NCBI RefSeq assembly: GCF_047511655.1
Contig: NC_133390.1
Span: forward strand, 158,841,583 to 158,905,582
Length of the DNA: 64,000 bases
From: Castor canadensis
Lineage: Eukaryota; Chordata; Mammalia; Rodentia; Castoridae
Reading direction: 5' to 3'
Shown one piece after another: positions 43,430 to 64,000 of this stretch (the stretch's first letter is position 1; each line of letters opens with the position of its first letter). The notes under the pieces were generated by a model. The model saw only the letters and a program-made list of their open reading frames with translations. It searched no databases and was not told the origin of the DNA. The translations under genes and the position numbers were made by a program.

Positions 43430-43880
43430 TACTTTTTTTCATGATTTTGGGATTTTAAATAGCAATGGCTATATTCTCGTGCAGCTTGCTTTTCTTATTC
43501 AGTGTTCTATCAGGAGTGTTATCCATATTGATAAGTGTAACTCAAGTTCATTCATTTTCATTGCTCTGTAGGTTTCATTGCACAAAATACTGTATTTTGT
43601 CTATTTTATAAGTAACCTTTTGGCTTGTCTAACATTTTTTTTTACAAATGATATACACCTATTAGGTGCCTCCTTTTGCAATGAAGATCATGAGTATATT
43701 CAGATTTACTGGGTTATACAAAATTTCTCTCCCAAGTGGTTTACTAATTTGTATTTTTACCAGCAATGTATTAGAATTGCCCTTGTTTTACATCTTCATC
43801 AAGACGCAGAATTTTCAGGGGCTTTTTGTTTGGTTGTGAAATGATATCTCAGTTGTGATTTCCCAGATAAATATAAAACT
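43430..43880 (-). repeat. Further L1M-like fragment
   Basis: AT-rich with accagcaatgtattagaatt and catcttcatcaagacgc, as in reversed L1 3' sequence. Confidence 0.5.
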
Positions 43881-44166
43881 TATTTTTCATTAAATATTTG
43901 CATGGTTTGTTGGGTGGATGCTTGAAGAAGAATATGTATAACTCTCTGATGAAGAGATAACCCTTTATTCTGTCTGAAGTTGGAGGATGGCAGGGCTCTT
44001 GGCTGAGACTTTTTGGGTACTTGTAGGGAGACTGCAGAGCTAGGAAATGTTGAGGAAGCTGACAACTCTGTGGGAAAGGGTGGCTGTCACCTTTATACTA
44101 GTGAAGAGAAAAGTTAAAGTTCTGCCCTTCCATCTCCCTGAACTGTCACCAAGATGGGAGGATGTG

Positions 44167-44263
44167 GGCTGGTGGAGTGACATAAGTAGTAGAGTACCTG
44201 CCTAGTAAGCATGAGGCCCTGAGTTCAAACCCTAGTACCACTAAAATAAATAAATAAATAAAA
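44167..44263 (+). mobile_element. ID-like SINE
   Basis: gggctggtggagtgacataa, gtacctgcctagtaagcatg, gagttcaaaccctagtacca, (AAAT)n tail. Confidence 0.9.
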
Positions 44264-44429
44264 ATAGAGTGAATCAAGAGGAATTGTTTAATATGATCAT
44301 GTACAAAACACTTGTTTATGTGCTATGTGCTAGGCACTGGTCTGTTTGTTTTACTAAATGTAAGCACATATAAGGCACTGGTATTGATCCTTAATACTCA
44401 AAAAAAAAAAAGAAAAATGAAAAAAAGAC

Positions 44430-44625
44430 GCTATCAAGAAACTGAAAAGACAACTTATGGAATGGGAGAAAACATTTACAAATCATATATCTAATGAGTA
44501 TCTAGTATCTAGAATACATAAAGAGCTAAATAACTCTTTAAATACAACAATAAAGAGATAAATAATTTTTAAATGGACAGAGGAATTAAATAGACACTTC
44601 TCCAAGGAAGATTCACAAAATATAT
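44430..44625 (+). repeat. L1 ORF2-region fragment
   Basis: gaaaagacaacttatggaat, gggagaaaacatttacaaat and gacacttctccaaggaagat are L1 3' ORF2 text, heavily degraded. Confidence 0.7.
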
Positions 44626-44871
44626 TGTCCTTGAGTTGCCAAATTCCACATTCATGGAGATGTGAGCTATATACCCTGAAATGTGGAAGAAGCACAGTCA
44701 TTCTCAGGACACTTAAGAGTTGTAACACCACCAGACCTAGCAGGTGGGCTTTCCAGGCTTAATCTTTTTTGGGCCTTTCTTTATTCCTCACCTCTGAAGT
44801 TGACTGACCATGACCACAAGGCCAAAGACAGAGCCACAACCCACCCTACCCTTCCACTGCACCTCTAGTTA

Positions 44872-45083
44872 GTTTTTTTTTTTTTTTTGGCAGTACTGGG
44901 GGTTGAACTGAGGGCCTACATCTTGAGCCACTCCACCAGCCCTTTTATCATGATGGGTTTTTTCCAGATAGGGTTTCATGGTTTCATGGACCTATTTGCT
45001 TAGGTTGGCTTTGAACTGTGATTCTCCTGATCTCTGCCTCCTGAGTAGCTAGGATTACAGGTGTGAGCCACCAGTGCCCAGCT
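44872..45083 (-). mobile_element. B1-ID dimeric SINE
   Basis: Long T run, tactgggggttgaactgagg, gagccactccaccagccc, then the B1 half. Flanked by ctagttag and ctagttgg, a probable short target duplication. Confidence 0.9.
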
Positions 45084-46095
45084 TCTAGTTGGTCTTTTAC
45101 GGAAAACAGTTGTTCTTTCCCCATTCTACACTCCTCCAGGGAGCGGGCCAAGTGCCCCTGTCTGAGAGACCTGGGTTATTTGTTATTAACTAGCTGTTTT
45201 GATGCCTGTTTTGCTCACCAGTTTGAAACTGCTGAACCCTAGGGGAGAGCCCAGTCCCAGTCTGGGGCATCAGAAAGTGGACTGAATAAATGGGTGGCTG
45301 ACTCAGGCTGGGGCAAACTCATTCTGATCCCCTTTGAAACAGGGTTTGATGGTGGGGTCTTACAAGATCCTGGGACTTCCCCAAGATTTCTCTTCCAGAA
45401 TGTTGACTGCCCTGACCATTGTCTTAAACTTCATTCACAGAGTAGCAGACTCAAGGCTTCCCTACCACAGAACCCAGCACTCACATAGGCACAGTCTCAT
45501 CTGTTCACACTGTTGACTTCTTACCATGGTTATTTCTGTCAACATTACAAGACAGGTACTCAGTGTATATTCATTTTACAAAGAAGTAATCCAAGGTTCA
45601 CAGAGGTGAAACAACTTTCTGAGTCACTTAGCAAGTGGCAGAGCAAGGGTTTGAAGAGGCAGTCCTAACTCGTGCCAGGCCCAGCCTAATCCCTGTAGAT
45701 ACAAAACTGAAAAAGAAACACGGCCTGCTTTTAAGGAGCTAATGATACCATCAGCATAGTGTACATTGTAGGTCACACATAGGCTCAGCTTTTTACATAC
45801 TCTATTTCATTGAAATCCACACAACTCAATGTAGTAAGGCTATGCTCAATTTATGATGGAAACTGAAGCTCTAAGAGGAAAAAAGAGACCCAAAAAAAAA
45901 AGACTCAAGGTCACATAGCAAGTTGGGCAGTCTGACTTTCTTCTGCTGTCTCTTCTCTAGAACTCCCATTGTTGGCTTCGTCCTTTCTCCATACACTGGT
46001 CTCTGCCTGCTGCAGTTTCTGCCCCTCCTTTACCCCACACCCCCTGATTAACTCATCCATAGTCTTAGCATAGTTTGGAGCTTGGGATTGGGCCA
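45084..46095. other. Intergenic/5' MYH7B stretch without gene
   Basis: No exon is recognised. 45100-45300 has an LTR-like look (gagaacctggg-type text and AATAAA at ~45284) but no family is clear. Degraded reversed MIR pieces lie at ~45540-45680 and ~45760-45930. Confidence 0.5.
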
Positions 46096-46099
46096 AGCC

Positions 46100-46196
46100 T
46101 TTTTTTTTTTTTTTTTTTTGGTGGTGCTGGAGTTGGAACCCAGGATGTTGTGCATGCTAGGCAAACACTCTACCACTAAGCTATATCCCCAGCCCT
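46100..46196 (-). mobile_element. Classic ID-type SINE
   Basis: Long T run, gtgctggagttggaacccag, gcatgctaggcaaacactct, gctatatccccagccc. Confidence 0.87.
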
Positions 46197-46892
46197 TGTG
46201 CCAAACTAGCTAGATGTTGGACCCCTGGGGATACATCTTACACCTTAGGGTATTCTTTAGCCCTTCCTCTTTCTCCCAGATGCCATGCAAGGGGAGTATT
46301 GGAGGGGCCCATTACCCAGGCCCTTTCCCACCTGTGGTAGCCTGAGTATGTGCAGGCCATGCAGCACAGATGATAGAGTCAGCAGGACAGCTGTACCTGG
46401 CAGAGAGTTCAGCTAAGGGGTAGGGGCAGGATTGAGCCTCCCAGGGATATGTAGTTCTAGAAGTTGACATGAGCAGCAGCAACTGCTGGCATTATCTGGG
46501 TTCTAAGAATAGCTTGGGCTGAAGATTGGAGGCTGGGGCCAGGGAGGAAGATAGGGGCCTGTGCTCCCTCCACTCCTGTTGCTTGGTATGGAGGCTGGGA
46601 GGCTCTTTCTGGCTTACCATTTGCTCTGGAACGGTTTTGAATGGATACAGTTGTTCACCACTGCAATGGAGAAAAGAGAATACTCCCAAGACTCAGATTC
46701 AGGCTGCACGCCCTAGGGCTGAAGACCCTGAACCCCCTCTGGAGATTGGCCCTTGCCTAGGCCCCTCCCCACTAGTACAGAATAGTTGTTTGAGTTTTTT
46801 TTTTTTCAAGGAGTATGTTGAAAGTGACTTTTATTCATTTAGCAGACACTTAGAAGTAGGTTATATATACACATGATTAAAAATTCAAAAGG

Positions 46893-46983
46893 TAGGCTGT
46901 GGGTGTGGCTCAAGTGGTAGAGTACTTGTCTAGCAAGCACAAGGCCCTGAGTTCAAACACTAGGACTGAAAAAAAAAAAAAAA
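46893..46983 (+). mobile_element. ID-like SINE
   Basis: ggctgtgggtgtggctcaag, cttgtctagcaagcacaagg, gagttcaaacactaggactg, A tail. Confidence 0.88.
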
Positions 46984-47183
46984 GGGAATGCAAGGGAAAA
47001 AAATTAGTTTCTGTCTCCTCCTTCCCTGCCCCCCAGTCACTGCTACCAGCATCCTGAGTGACTTCAGAGGTAGCTTATCCACAAATGAAAAAAACATGCA
47101 CAAGTCTTTCTGCCCCCTATTTTTGTATAGGTAGTGTTATATCCCACACATTCTTCTTCACTCTTTTTTCTTTCTTTTTTCTT

Positions 47184-47530
47184 TAGTGCTGGGGATGGAA
47201 CCCAGAGCCACGAGAATGCTAGGCAAGTATTCTACCACTGAGCTACCCTTCCAGACCCTTATTTTCCTTAATGCTCTATCTTAGAAATAGCAGTTATTAT
47301 TTATTATTATTATTGTTGTTGTTATTATTTTGTGGTACTGGAGTTTGAATTCAGGGCCTCGCACTTGCTAGGCAGGTGATCTACCACTTGAGCCATTCTT
47401 CCAGCCATTTTTTGTGCTGGGTATTTTCAAGATGGGGGTCTCACAAACTATTTGCCCAGGCAGGCTTTGAACTGTGATCCTCTTGATCTGTGCCTGAGTA
47501 GCTAGGATTACAGCCATGAGACACCTGGCA
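47184..47530 (-). mobile_element. Classic ID followed by a B1-ID dimer
   Basis: ID at 47184-47262 (gctggggatggaacccagag), an (ATT)n patch at ~47293-47332, then a dimer at ~47333-47530 (tactggagtttgaattcagg, ctatttgcccaggcaggctt, gagtagctaggattacagcc). Confidence 0.87.
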
Positions 47531-47639
47531 AAATAGCAGTAATTATTGACTCTCCACTAGTATCAAGCACCACTCTAAACACTTTGGATGTTTTAGCTCA
47601 TATAATGTTCATCACAGTTCTAAGAAGTCAGCATTGTTT

Positions 47640-49419
47640 CTGAATGTCTGTTGTTAACAGGTTAATTAATTTTCCAATCTTTCAAGGTTGATAATTGGTA
47701 TAGTCAGGATCCAAATCCAGGCAGTCCGATTTTAGACAAAGTGTTCATCACTAGTCTGCCTCTCAAGCTTGAGTCATATCCCTCCATGACACACCCTCCC
47801 TCTTCCTACAGGCCAATGTAAGAAATGCATATTGAACACTTACCAGGTACCAGGCTGAGGCTGAGACACAATAGAGTAAAGGAAAGACCAGGTCACTGCT
47901 CTCAAAGAACTGGCACCTCAATGCCCATGAGCATCTGCCAACCACCACAGGAGAAGGAAAATCTATGTCTCACACCACGTGCTCATGTACAGATCGGGCA
48001 TTCAGACACCCTATTCCCTTACCCACAAGTTCTACAGTCACACAGCCTCTGAGCTGAATGGCCTTCGATCCCAGAGTTTTAAGTGGGAGCACTGGGGTCC
48101 AGATAGAGGTAGCCACCTACAAGAGATCACCATGTAGCCCTAGTGAGCCTCATCCTCTGAGATCCATTTCAGCAGAGCTGGTTGGGGGGGGTGTCTCTAA
48201 TCCAGGGCCCAACCATTGTTTGAAGTTGGGAACAATTGAAGGGCAAGGGAGCTATAGATAGATCCACAGCTGCTGTCACCTGTCCCAGCCTGGGCACTGG
48301 GCCCAAGCATTGTCTACATTGGGTCATTCTACCATTGAGGGCCCCCGAGGTTGGGAGGTTGGCCCAGTTTAGCTCTTGAGAGACAGGATCAGACACTAAG
48401 ACAGAGAAATGCAATCTCAGAGGATAGAGAGAATAAGGTAACATAGAAAGACTAAGACCATTAAAAAATACAAGAGACTCCTATCTAGTGCCAAAGATAA
48501 GAGCTATTGAGACAATGAGAACCTAAGGCAAAGGTTGAACTCACAGATGCAGCAAATCAGAGACTTAGACCAGAGCTAGTGCTGGGGTCCAGAGCACCTC
48601 AGTCCAACACAGGTCTTTCAGCCCATCCCTCCAGGACAACTGTCCATGCCTATTTTTGCTAGGGCGACCACATCCCCAAACTCTTTGGGGGTCTGAGGGA
48701 CCCTATGAGTGCTCTGAAAGACTCTTGGGGTCTTCAGAAGCAAGAGACTGTGCTGTTGGATCTAGTCATAGCTTTAATTCACTATGCAATTTTTGGCAAG
48801 GTCCTGCCTCTCCCTCTGTGCCTCAGTTTCCCCATTTGTTCAATTGGGAAAATCAGTTGATTTTCCCCTAAAGGGCCCCTTCATCCTCTGAGGCTGTCAG
48901 GACATTTCCCCTTACATGTCCAACCTCTCTCCTTTTGCTGCAGCTGAGGCCACAGTCCCCTCCTTTGTCCTTTGTGGGGATGGGGGACAGCTGGTTCCCC
49001 ACCCCCTCCCCCTAGTAACCTTTCAGCCATAAATCCATGCTGAGGCATCTCTCCTCCGGATAAACAGCCTTGATGCCTTTTGGCTGCCCTCATCCTATTT
49101 TCTGCTTGAAGCATCAGAGCTGGGGCCCACTCAAGCTCTCTGCAGCTGCCCATGGCCCCAGGAGGGGACAAATTTGGGACAAGCAGGGGCCCAGCCACCC
49201 CCAGGGTGCCAGGGTGGTGAGCCCCTCTTGGGGCCTCACCACCTTGCATGTGAACTGTTATGGCAGCCTCCTCCTGAATAAGTCTTCCTGCCACCGGTCT
49301 CGCCCCTTCAGTCCATCCTCCACACCAGCTGCCACAGGGATCCAATGAACACATAAATCTGACCCCACTGTCAGATTCCCTTGCTTAGAGCTCTTTGATG
49401 AAGAAATAAATAAAAACGC
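47640..49419. promoter_or_regulatory. Low-repeat segment upstream of MYH7B, candidate enhancer
   Basis: Little recent repeat is recognised from ~47.8 to 49.4 kb, unlike the flanks. Four CAGCTG E-boxes occur within 400 bp (48941, 48988, 49143, 49326) with another CAGCTG/CACCTG pair near 48268-48283. Long open frames here are not gene-like. The regulatory role is inference. Confidence 0.35.
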
Positions 49420-50290
49420 CTTTGATGGTGCCCCAACTCCTACAGGGAAAAGCTCTAAATCCTAATCTAGCTTTTGAAGCCCTTCACAGTCCAGACCCAA
49501 TTGCTTGGTCCCAGCCGAGTTCCAGCCTCACCTCCCTTTATGTCCCAGGAGGTGCCCATATGGCCTATCTTCTTTCTCCTCCACCTTTCACTATTGTTCA
49601 GCTTTCTGTCCCCTCTCTCCTACCTTCAGTGCCTCTACCTATCCCATGTCCCATCTGCTCCCACTTTGATCTGCAACAGCCCCTTCAACTCTTCCCTGCT
49701 GGATCTCTTGCTCCTTTTAGTTGATTCTCTAATGACAGCTAGAGTGGCCATTGTTAAACTTTAAGTCATTTATTTTCCTATTCTAACAGATTCCCCATTG
49801 TACTTGTAATAAAGTCTAGAGTCCCTTCCAAGTCCTGTGAGATTCTCAATGATCTTGCCTACCTGTTTCTCTCTTTATCCTCACCTGGTAAAACTCTACC
49901 TTTATTCACCACAACCAGCTGTACCACCATTGTGACAGATCTCCCATGCTCTTTTCTGCCTCATGGTTTTTGTATTCCCTGTTCCTATTGCTTGGAATAA
50001 TGTTCTTCCAGTCTGTAGCCTGATTGACTCCTTCTCATCTGTCTGGTCTCATCTCAGATGTCTCCTCTTCAGAGATGCCCTCCCTGGCCAGCCTGAATAA
50101 AGACAACTCATTACCTTCCAAAGCATTACAGCTCCTTATTTTCATCATATCACCTACCACAATCTTTACCTTCAAAGCATATTTGCTTGTTCATTTTTTG
50201 CCTCCCAGAGGAATGTCAGCTCTTTGAGGGATGAGACCTTGTTTTCATGTCCCATCTTTGCTACTCTGGGTGTCACATTTGTGTTTGTCC
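49420..50290 (+). repeat. L2 LINE, long fragment
   Basis: taataaagtctagagtccct, ggaataatgttcttccagtc, gatgccctccctggccagcc and ttgagggatgagaccttg occur in L2 order. Confidence 0.7.
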
Positions 50291-50299
50291 TTTAGATTC

Positions 50300-52650
50300 C
50301 TTCATTCAGACATCTTCCTTGAATAACTCCTTTTCCTGGACAATGAGTGTCTCTTGTTCCAATCCTGGTTGCAGAATGGAAGCTGTAGGGTGCGCATCAG
50401 CTTGGATTTGTGGGTCTCTCCTTGCTATAGTAGTATTTCAGCTGAGTCCTTCAATATCTTAAAGAAGGAAGGAATTTCAGGTACTGGAGTACATTGATGG
50501 CAGATATGTATTTTGGGCTGAGTTCTAAAATCCTGGAGTCCTAGACTCCTGGAGTTGGAACTGACTTCAGAGATCACCCAATCCAGAGCCTCAAGCCCAG
50601 GGCAACCTCTGCTTGAGTTCTCTTTGGTGTCAGCTGGCTCACTTTCTTCCAAGGCAGGCTCTTCTACTGCTGCCTGGCTCTGGGTGTTAAAAGTCCACCT
50701 TCGTGTGCATCCAAACTCCACTTCCTTGTCCCTGCCCACAGGTCTACTTTTGAGGCCACACAAATCCCATAGGCTCTCTGTGTTTGTTCCAGAAGAGCTC
50801 TTCAGGTATTTGAAGTCAGCACCCCAAGACCTTGCAGATTATAGTCTTTGTTACATTTCTCAGGACATGTGAGTTGCCTCTTCATGTTTATCTGAGCTCA
50901 TCTCAGCAGGAAGATGTCCCTGAGCAATAAACCTAGCAGGACAGTTCTAGACCCAAAATTGGGGTTGGTTTTTTAGCACCAGGTTATGTATGCACTGAGC
51001 AGGTAACCTAGAATTTGACCTACATAATAGTTGGTATTGGGTAGGCTGCTGAAGGTGCTGATTCTCCAGGTTAGTTCTTTCCCTAGGAAAGAAGCCTTAC
51101 ATTCTGAGCATCATTGAATAGTGAAGAATTTTTCTAACCCTTTACACTTTCTATAAATTGTTAAGCTTAGCTCTCCAGCCTCTGACCCCACATACAAATT
51201 AAAACTCTATAATCTGAACTATCACATTTGGCTCATTCACTTGCTCAGTAGATATAAATTGACTTTCTAGTATGTGCAGGCTCTCTGCAAGGCGCTGGAA
51301 TACAGACCCAGCTCCTGTCCTTAAGGAATTCCTTTCTAGTAGTGGGAGGCAGGCAAGAAACAACCTAAGTTCTACGAGGAGATTTAAAACAGAATGATGG
51401 TCTTACAAACATAATGTTGTCAGGAAGAAGAAAGGAGTACTGTAAGGTTCCATACATACAAATTCTAAAACTAGACAAAACTAATCCACAAAGTCAGGAT
51501 TGGATTACTCTGGGGGAGAGTGGTGCTGAAACAGGTAATAGGGGAATAAGTCCTCGTAATTCCTGGTAATTTCCATTTCTTGAACAGAACATGTTTACTT
51601 TGTAAAATTTATCATAATGTACAAGAATATTCACTGCACCCTGACTATAATGGCAAAAATAGGAAGTGATCTGAAAGTTACCCAAAAGAGACTTGTGGAA
51701 TTCCTAAATGGGACCTGTGCATTTGTGATTTTGACAGATATTGCCAAATCTGGCTTTTTTTTTTTGTCAGTACCGGGATCTGAACTCAGGTACTGTACTG
51801 ATTGAGCCATGCCTTCAGCCCTGGGCATTGTATTTTTTTAAGAACTAGTTTTCATGTACTATACATATAGTAAAGTGCATAAACCTATAATGCACAGCTC
51901 AATTCGTTTTACAAGGTAGAGATACTTAGCTCAGTGTAGGTAGCATTTCCTGCATCCCAGAGGCCTCTCCTGTGCCCCTGTAGTCATTGCTCTCCCTCAG
52001 GGGACCACTCTTCCAATTCCGTCCCCATAGCCTAGTTTTGACTGTTTTTGAACTGTATATGGTTGAATATGTACCTCTGAAACAACTTCATATTTTATTT
52101 GGCACAGCTGTGTATTTGGAATTGATAGAAAGTTGGTAAAGAGGATTTCTCTTGTCTGACGTCTGATTGGAATCCTGGCTCTGGAACTATCTAATGTGTG
52201 TCCAGTGTCTAAGGTTTTTGGATCCTTTGTTCTCTGCAGTGTTACCAAACCCTGAATGAAGTGATAGACAGGTGGGTCTGGAAGTGCCTGGACAAATTCT
52301 GAAGTTCACATTAGGCAAACTGAGTGCCAGCACCCCCAATCTCACCCCTGTTCAGAATGGTGTGCAAGAAGTTGGCTTAAAAAAAGAAAAAAAAGAAAAA
52401 GTTGGCTCTTTGTGAATCTTAAATATCAGAATATGAAGGGGCTCTAAATTCCTAGATTTGCTTTGTATTTAATCAAGTCACTCCTGTACTCTGTGGTCCC
52501 AGGTCTGTTTTCTGCATTTATCTTAGGGGCCCTCAGACAGACAGGGCCAGGGAAGAAAAAAGCAGTGTCCAGCTGCTGGAAAAGGTTGTCTCACTCTCTG
52601 CTTTTCCTTTTCACCTGTCTCTGCCACTGCTGATCTGAGAGACTTGACCA
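50300..52650. other. Stretch upstream of MYH7B without gene
   Basis: No exon is recognised. Degraded L2/L1-like text lies at ~51240-51720 and a minus-strand ID SINE at 51757-51826 (taccgggatctgaactcagg). Confidence 0.55.
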
Positions 52651-52904
52651 GTGCTTTCCTCTGGGCCCCAATCTCTCCAGATGTATAAAGATTTGGACAA
52701 GATTGTCCCAGAGAGCATACTGTGGCTCCCTATCTCTGAATCTCTTTGCTCTCTCTTTCTGGGGCTGTGGGTCTTTTTCTGGGTGTATCAGATTCAGTTT
52801 CTATCTCAGAGATTTTTCACTGCCTTGTCCCTACCCCTTAAATCTCTAAATCCAGCCTCCCTGTCTCTGAGTGGAGTGTCTCTCTCTGCCTTTGTGATCC
52901 CCTG

Positions 52905-53092
52905 ACAATAGGAGGTAAAAATAGCCTAGGGGCTGTGCTGGTGGAGATAAAAGAGAATTTGCCTTTTGTGTCCTGTGGCCAGGCTGGGGGGGCTGTGACA
53001 CGTGGAGATTGCTGACATAGCTCTCCTCTGCTGACCTTGACAGCGGCAATAAAAGGGGTAGCACAGCTCCCTGCCCTCACAGTGGTTCTGAG
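52905..53092 (+). promoter_or_regulatory. MYH7B: Candidate muscle promoter and noncoding first exon of MYH7B
   Basis: About 300-480 bp before the ATG are a MEF2-like element GTAAAAATAG (52915-52924, one mismatch to YTAWWWWTAR), a CACGTG E-box near 53001, a TATA-like AATAAAAGG (53048-53056) and, ~36 bp later, a short segment ending at a strong donor GAG|GTGAGT (exon end 53092). This arrangement would give a tiny noncoding exon spliced to the ATG exon. It is inference from motifs only. Confidence 0.45.
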
Positions 53093-53322
53093 GTGAGTGA
53101 TCAGGGCTGGGTTGGAGCTGGAGGGCATGGAGGCAAGAGTGCCCATGGCTGGGTATAGGTCTTTCATATCTATGAAGAGGATGCTCTGATGTTTGGGGGT
53201 GTGCATTGTGTGTTGGGGGCTCACCCAGGAAGTTCCTTAGTATCAAGCCTTGTGGGTTGGAGGACCATGCCTCAGTGAAGGGCCCCTGGTTCCTCAATTT
53301 CTTCTTCACTGCCATCTTCCAG

Positions 53323-53390
53323 TGCCTGCTGTCTAGGACTGCCTTGAACTGCCCAGTTTTCTAGGCCCTCCTCCACCACCTCTCACCGCC
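53323..53390 (+). other. MYH7B: MYH7B 5' UTR part of the start exon (inferred)
   Basis: A good acceptor (pyrimidine run ending atcttccag) ends at 53322, giving a 68-nt leader before the ATG. A second AG at 53363-53364 (gttttctag) is an alternative. The context before the ATG, caccgcc, is a good Kozak match. Confidence 0.55.
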
Positions 53391-63576
<10,186 letters not shown>

Positions 63577-64000
63577 GTGGGATGTGGGATGATGGCAATG
63601 CAAGGAGGAGAGCATGTGCACTTGTGTGAGCAAGCCTGTACCAGCATGGATGTAAGTGTGTGGTTGAGCACTGAAGATAAGCATGTACGTAGCTGTGACT
63701 GCGTGTCATGACTGTGACTCATGCACATGGGTTTGAGTGGGAATGTGTGTGCATAGGTGAATAGCTGTGCTGACTGGAGTTCCACGTGAACGAGTGTTGG
63801 AGAGTGGGAGTGAGCACCGTGAGCATTTCAGTACTGTGGACAGCAGCCCCTCTTGGTACACATGGTTCTGCAGTTCCTCTGGGTCCTCAGAACTGCCTTG
63901 AGCAGGGCAGAGTTTCCTGTGTCTATTTGGTTATGAAACATTACATATATTACATATTACATATATTTCCCCATTGTACAAAGAATAGAAGAAAACTGGC
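63577..64000. other. MYH7B intron to window end
   Basis: No exon is recognised. TG-rich text occurs at ~63610-63790 and an att-acat repeat patch near 63930-63965. The next MYH7B exon is not reached. Confidence 0.6.

Noticed and set aside
44312-44420. Possible additional ID SINE
   Set aside because: Only a short tail-like part (ggcactggtattgatcctta plus A run) resembles ID; too degraded to call.
48881-49354. 157-codon open frame on the minus strand
   Set aside because: The composition is low-complexity and Gly/Ala/Pro-rich, no domain is recognised, no splice-compatible neighbours exist, and it sits in a non-coding upstream segment with E-boxes.

Overview
This window is nuclear DNA from a placental mammal. 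The genes are split into many small exons with GT-AG introns. Ancient MIR, L2, L1M and MaLR fragments occur throughout, as do many young tRNA-derived (ID-like) and 7SL-derived (B1-like) SINEs, often joined as B1+ID dimers. B1-ID dimers are typical of non-murid rodents, and the abundance and wording of the ID unit make me favour a castorimorph rodent such as a beaver. The species call is inference; the mammalian rodent call is strong. There are no CRISPR arrays, operons or prokaryotic features.

Three protein genes can be reconstructed exon by exon, with phases that join exactly. (1) ACSS2, cytosolic/nuclear acetyl-CoA synthetase, plus strand. The window opens inside the gene and holds an optional 39-nt exon at 521-559 and the last 11 coding exons (4231-10979), which encode the C-terminal 423 residues; its 3' UTR ends near 11.64 kb. 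(2) GSS, glutathione synthetase, minus strand. It is complete: 12 coding exons (33394 down to 12484) give 475 codons, so a 474-residue protein, the same length as human GSS. Its promoter is probably the CpG-rich segment at 36.5-37.0 kb. (3) MYH7B, slow/cardiac-type myosin heavy chain 7B, plus strand. It begins at 53391, and the first 15 coding exons (to 63576) encode 529 residues of the motor domain, from the N-terminal SH3-like region through the P-loop, switch I, switch II and relay helix; the rest lies beyond the window. The order ACSS2-GSS-MYH7B is that of human 20q11.22, so this is a conserved syntenic block.

Layout: 0-11.6 kb ACSS2 with introns rich in MIR/L2; 11.6-12.1 kb the short gap between the convergent 3' ends of ACSS2 and GSS; 12.1-36.8 kb GSS with SINE-dense introns; 36.5-37.0 kb CpG-rich promoter; 37-53 kb a repeat-rich stretch upstream of the MYH7B start (a broken L1M around 41.6-43.9 kb, many ID SINEs, and a low-repeat segment at 47.6-49.4 kb with clustered E-boxes); 53-64 kb MYH7B. 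The intronic miR-499 of MYH7B is not reached.

The genes are not functionally coupled: ACSS2 makes acetyl-CoA from acetate, GSS performs the last step of glutathione synthesis, and MYH7B is a muscle motor. I found no convincing new biological system. The observations most worth checking are a GC-AG intron in ACSS2, its basic 13-residue cassette exon, and features around the 97-nt P-loop exon of MYH7B (weak acceptor, long pyrimidine tract just downstream, frame-shifting size) that fit regulated skipping. A 24-nt microexon in MYH7B loop 1 and a CAGCTG cluster upstream of MYH7B are also of interest. Repeat family names are assigned by eye and their boundaries are approximate.
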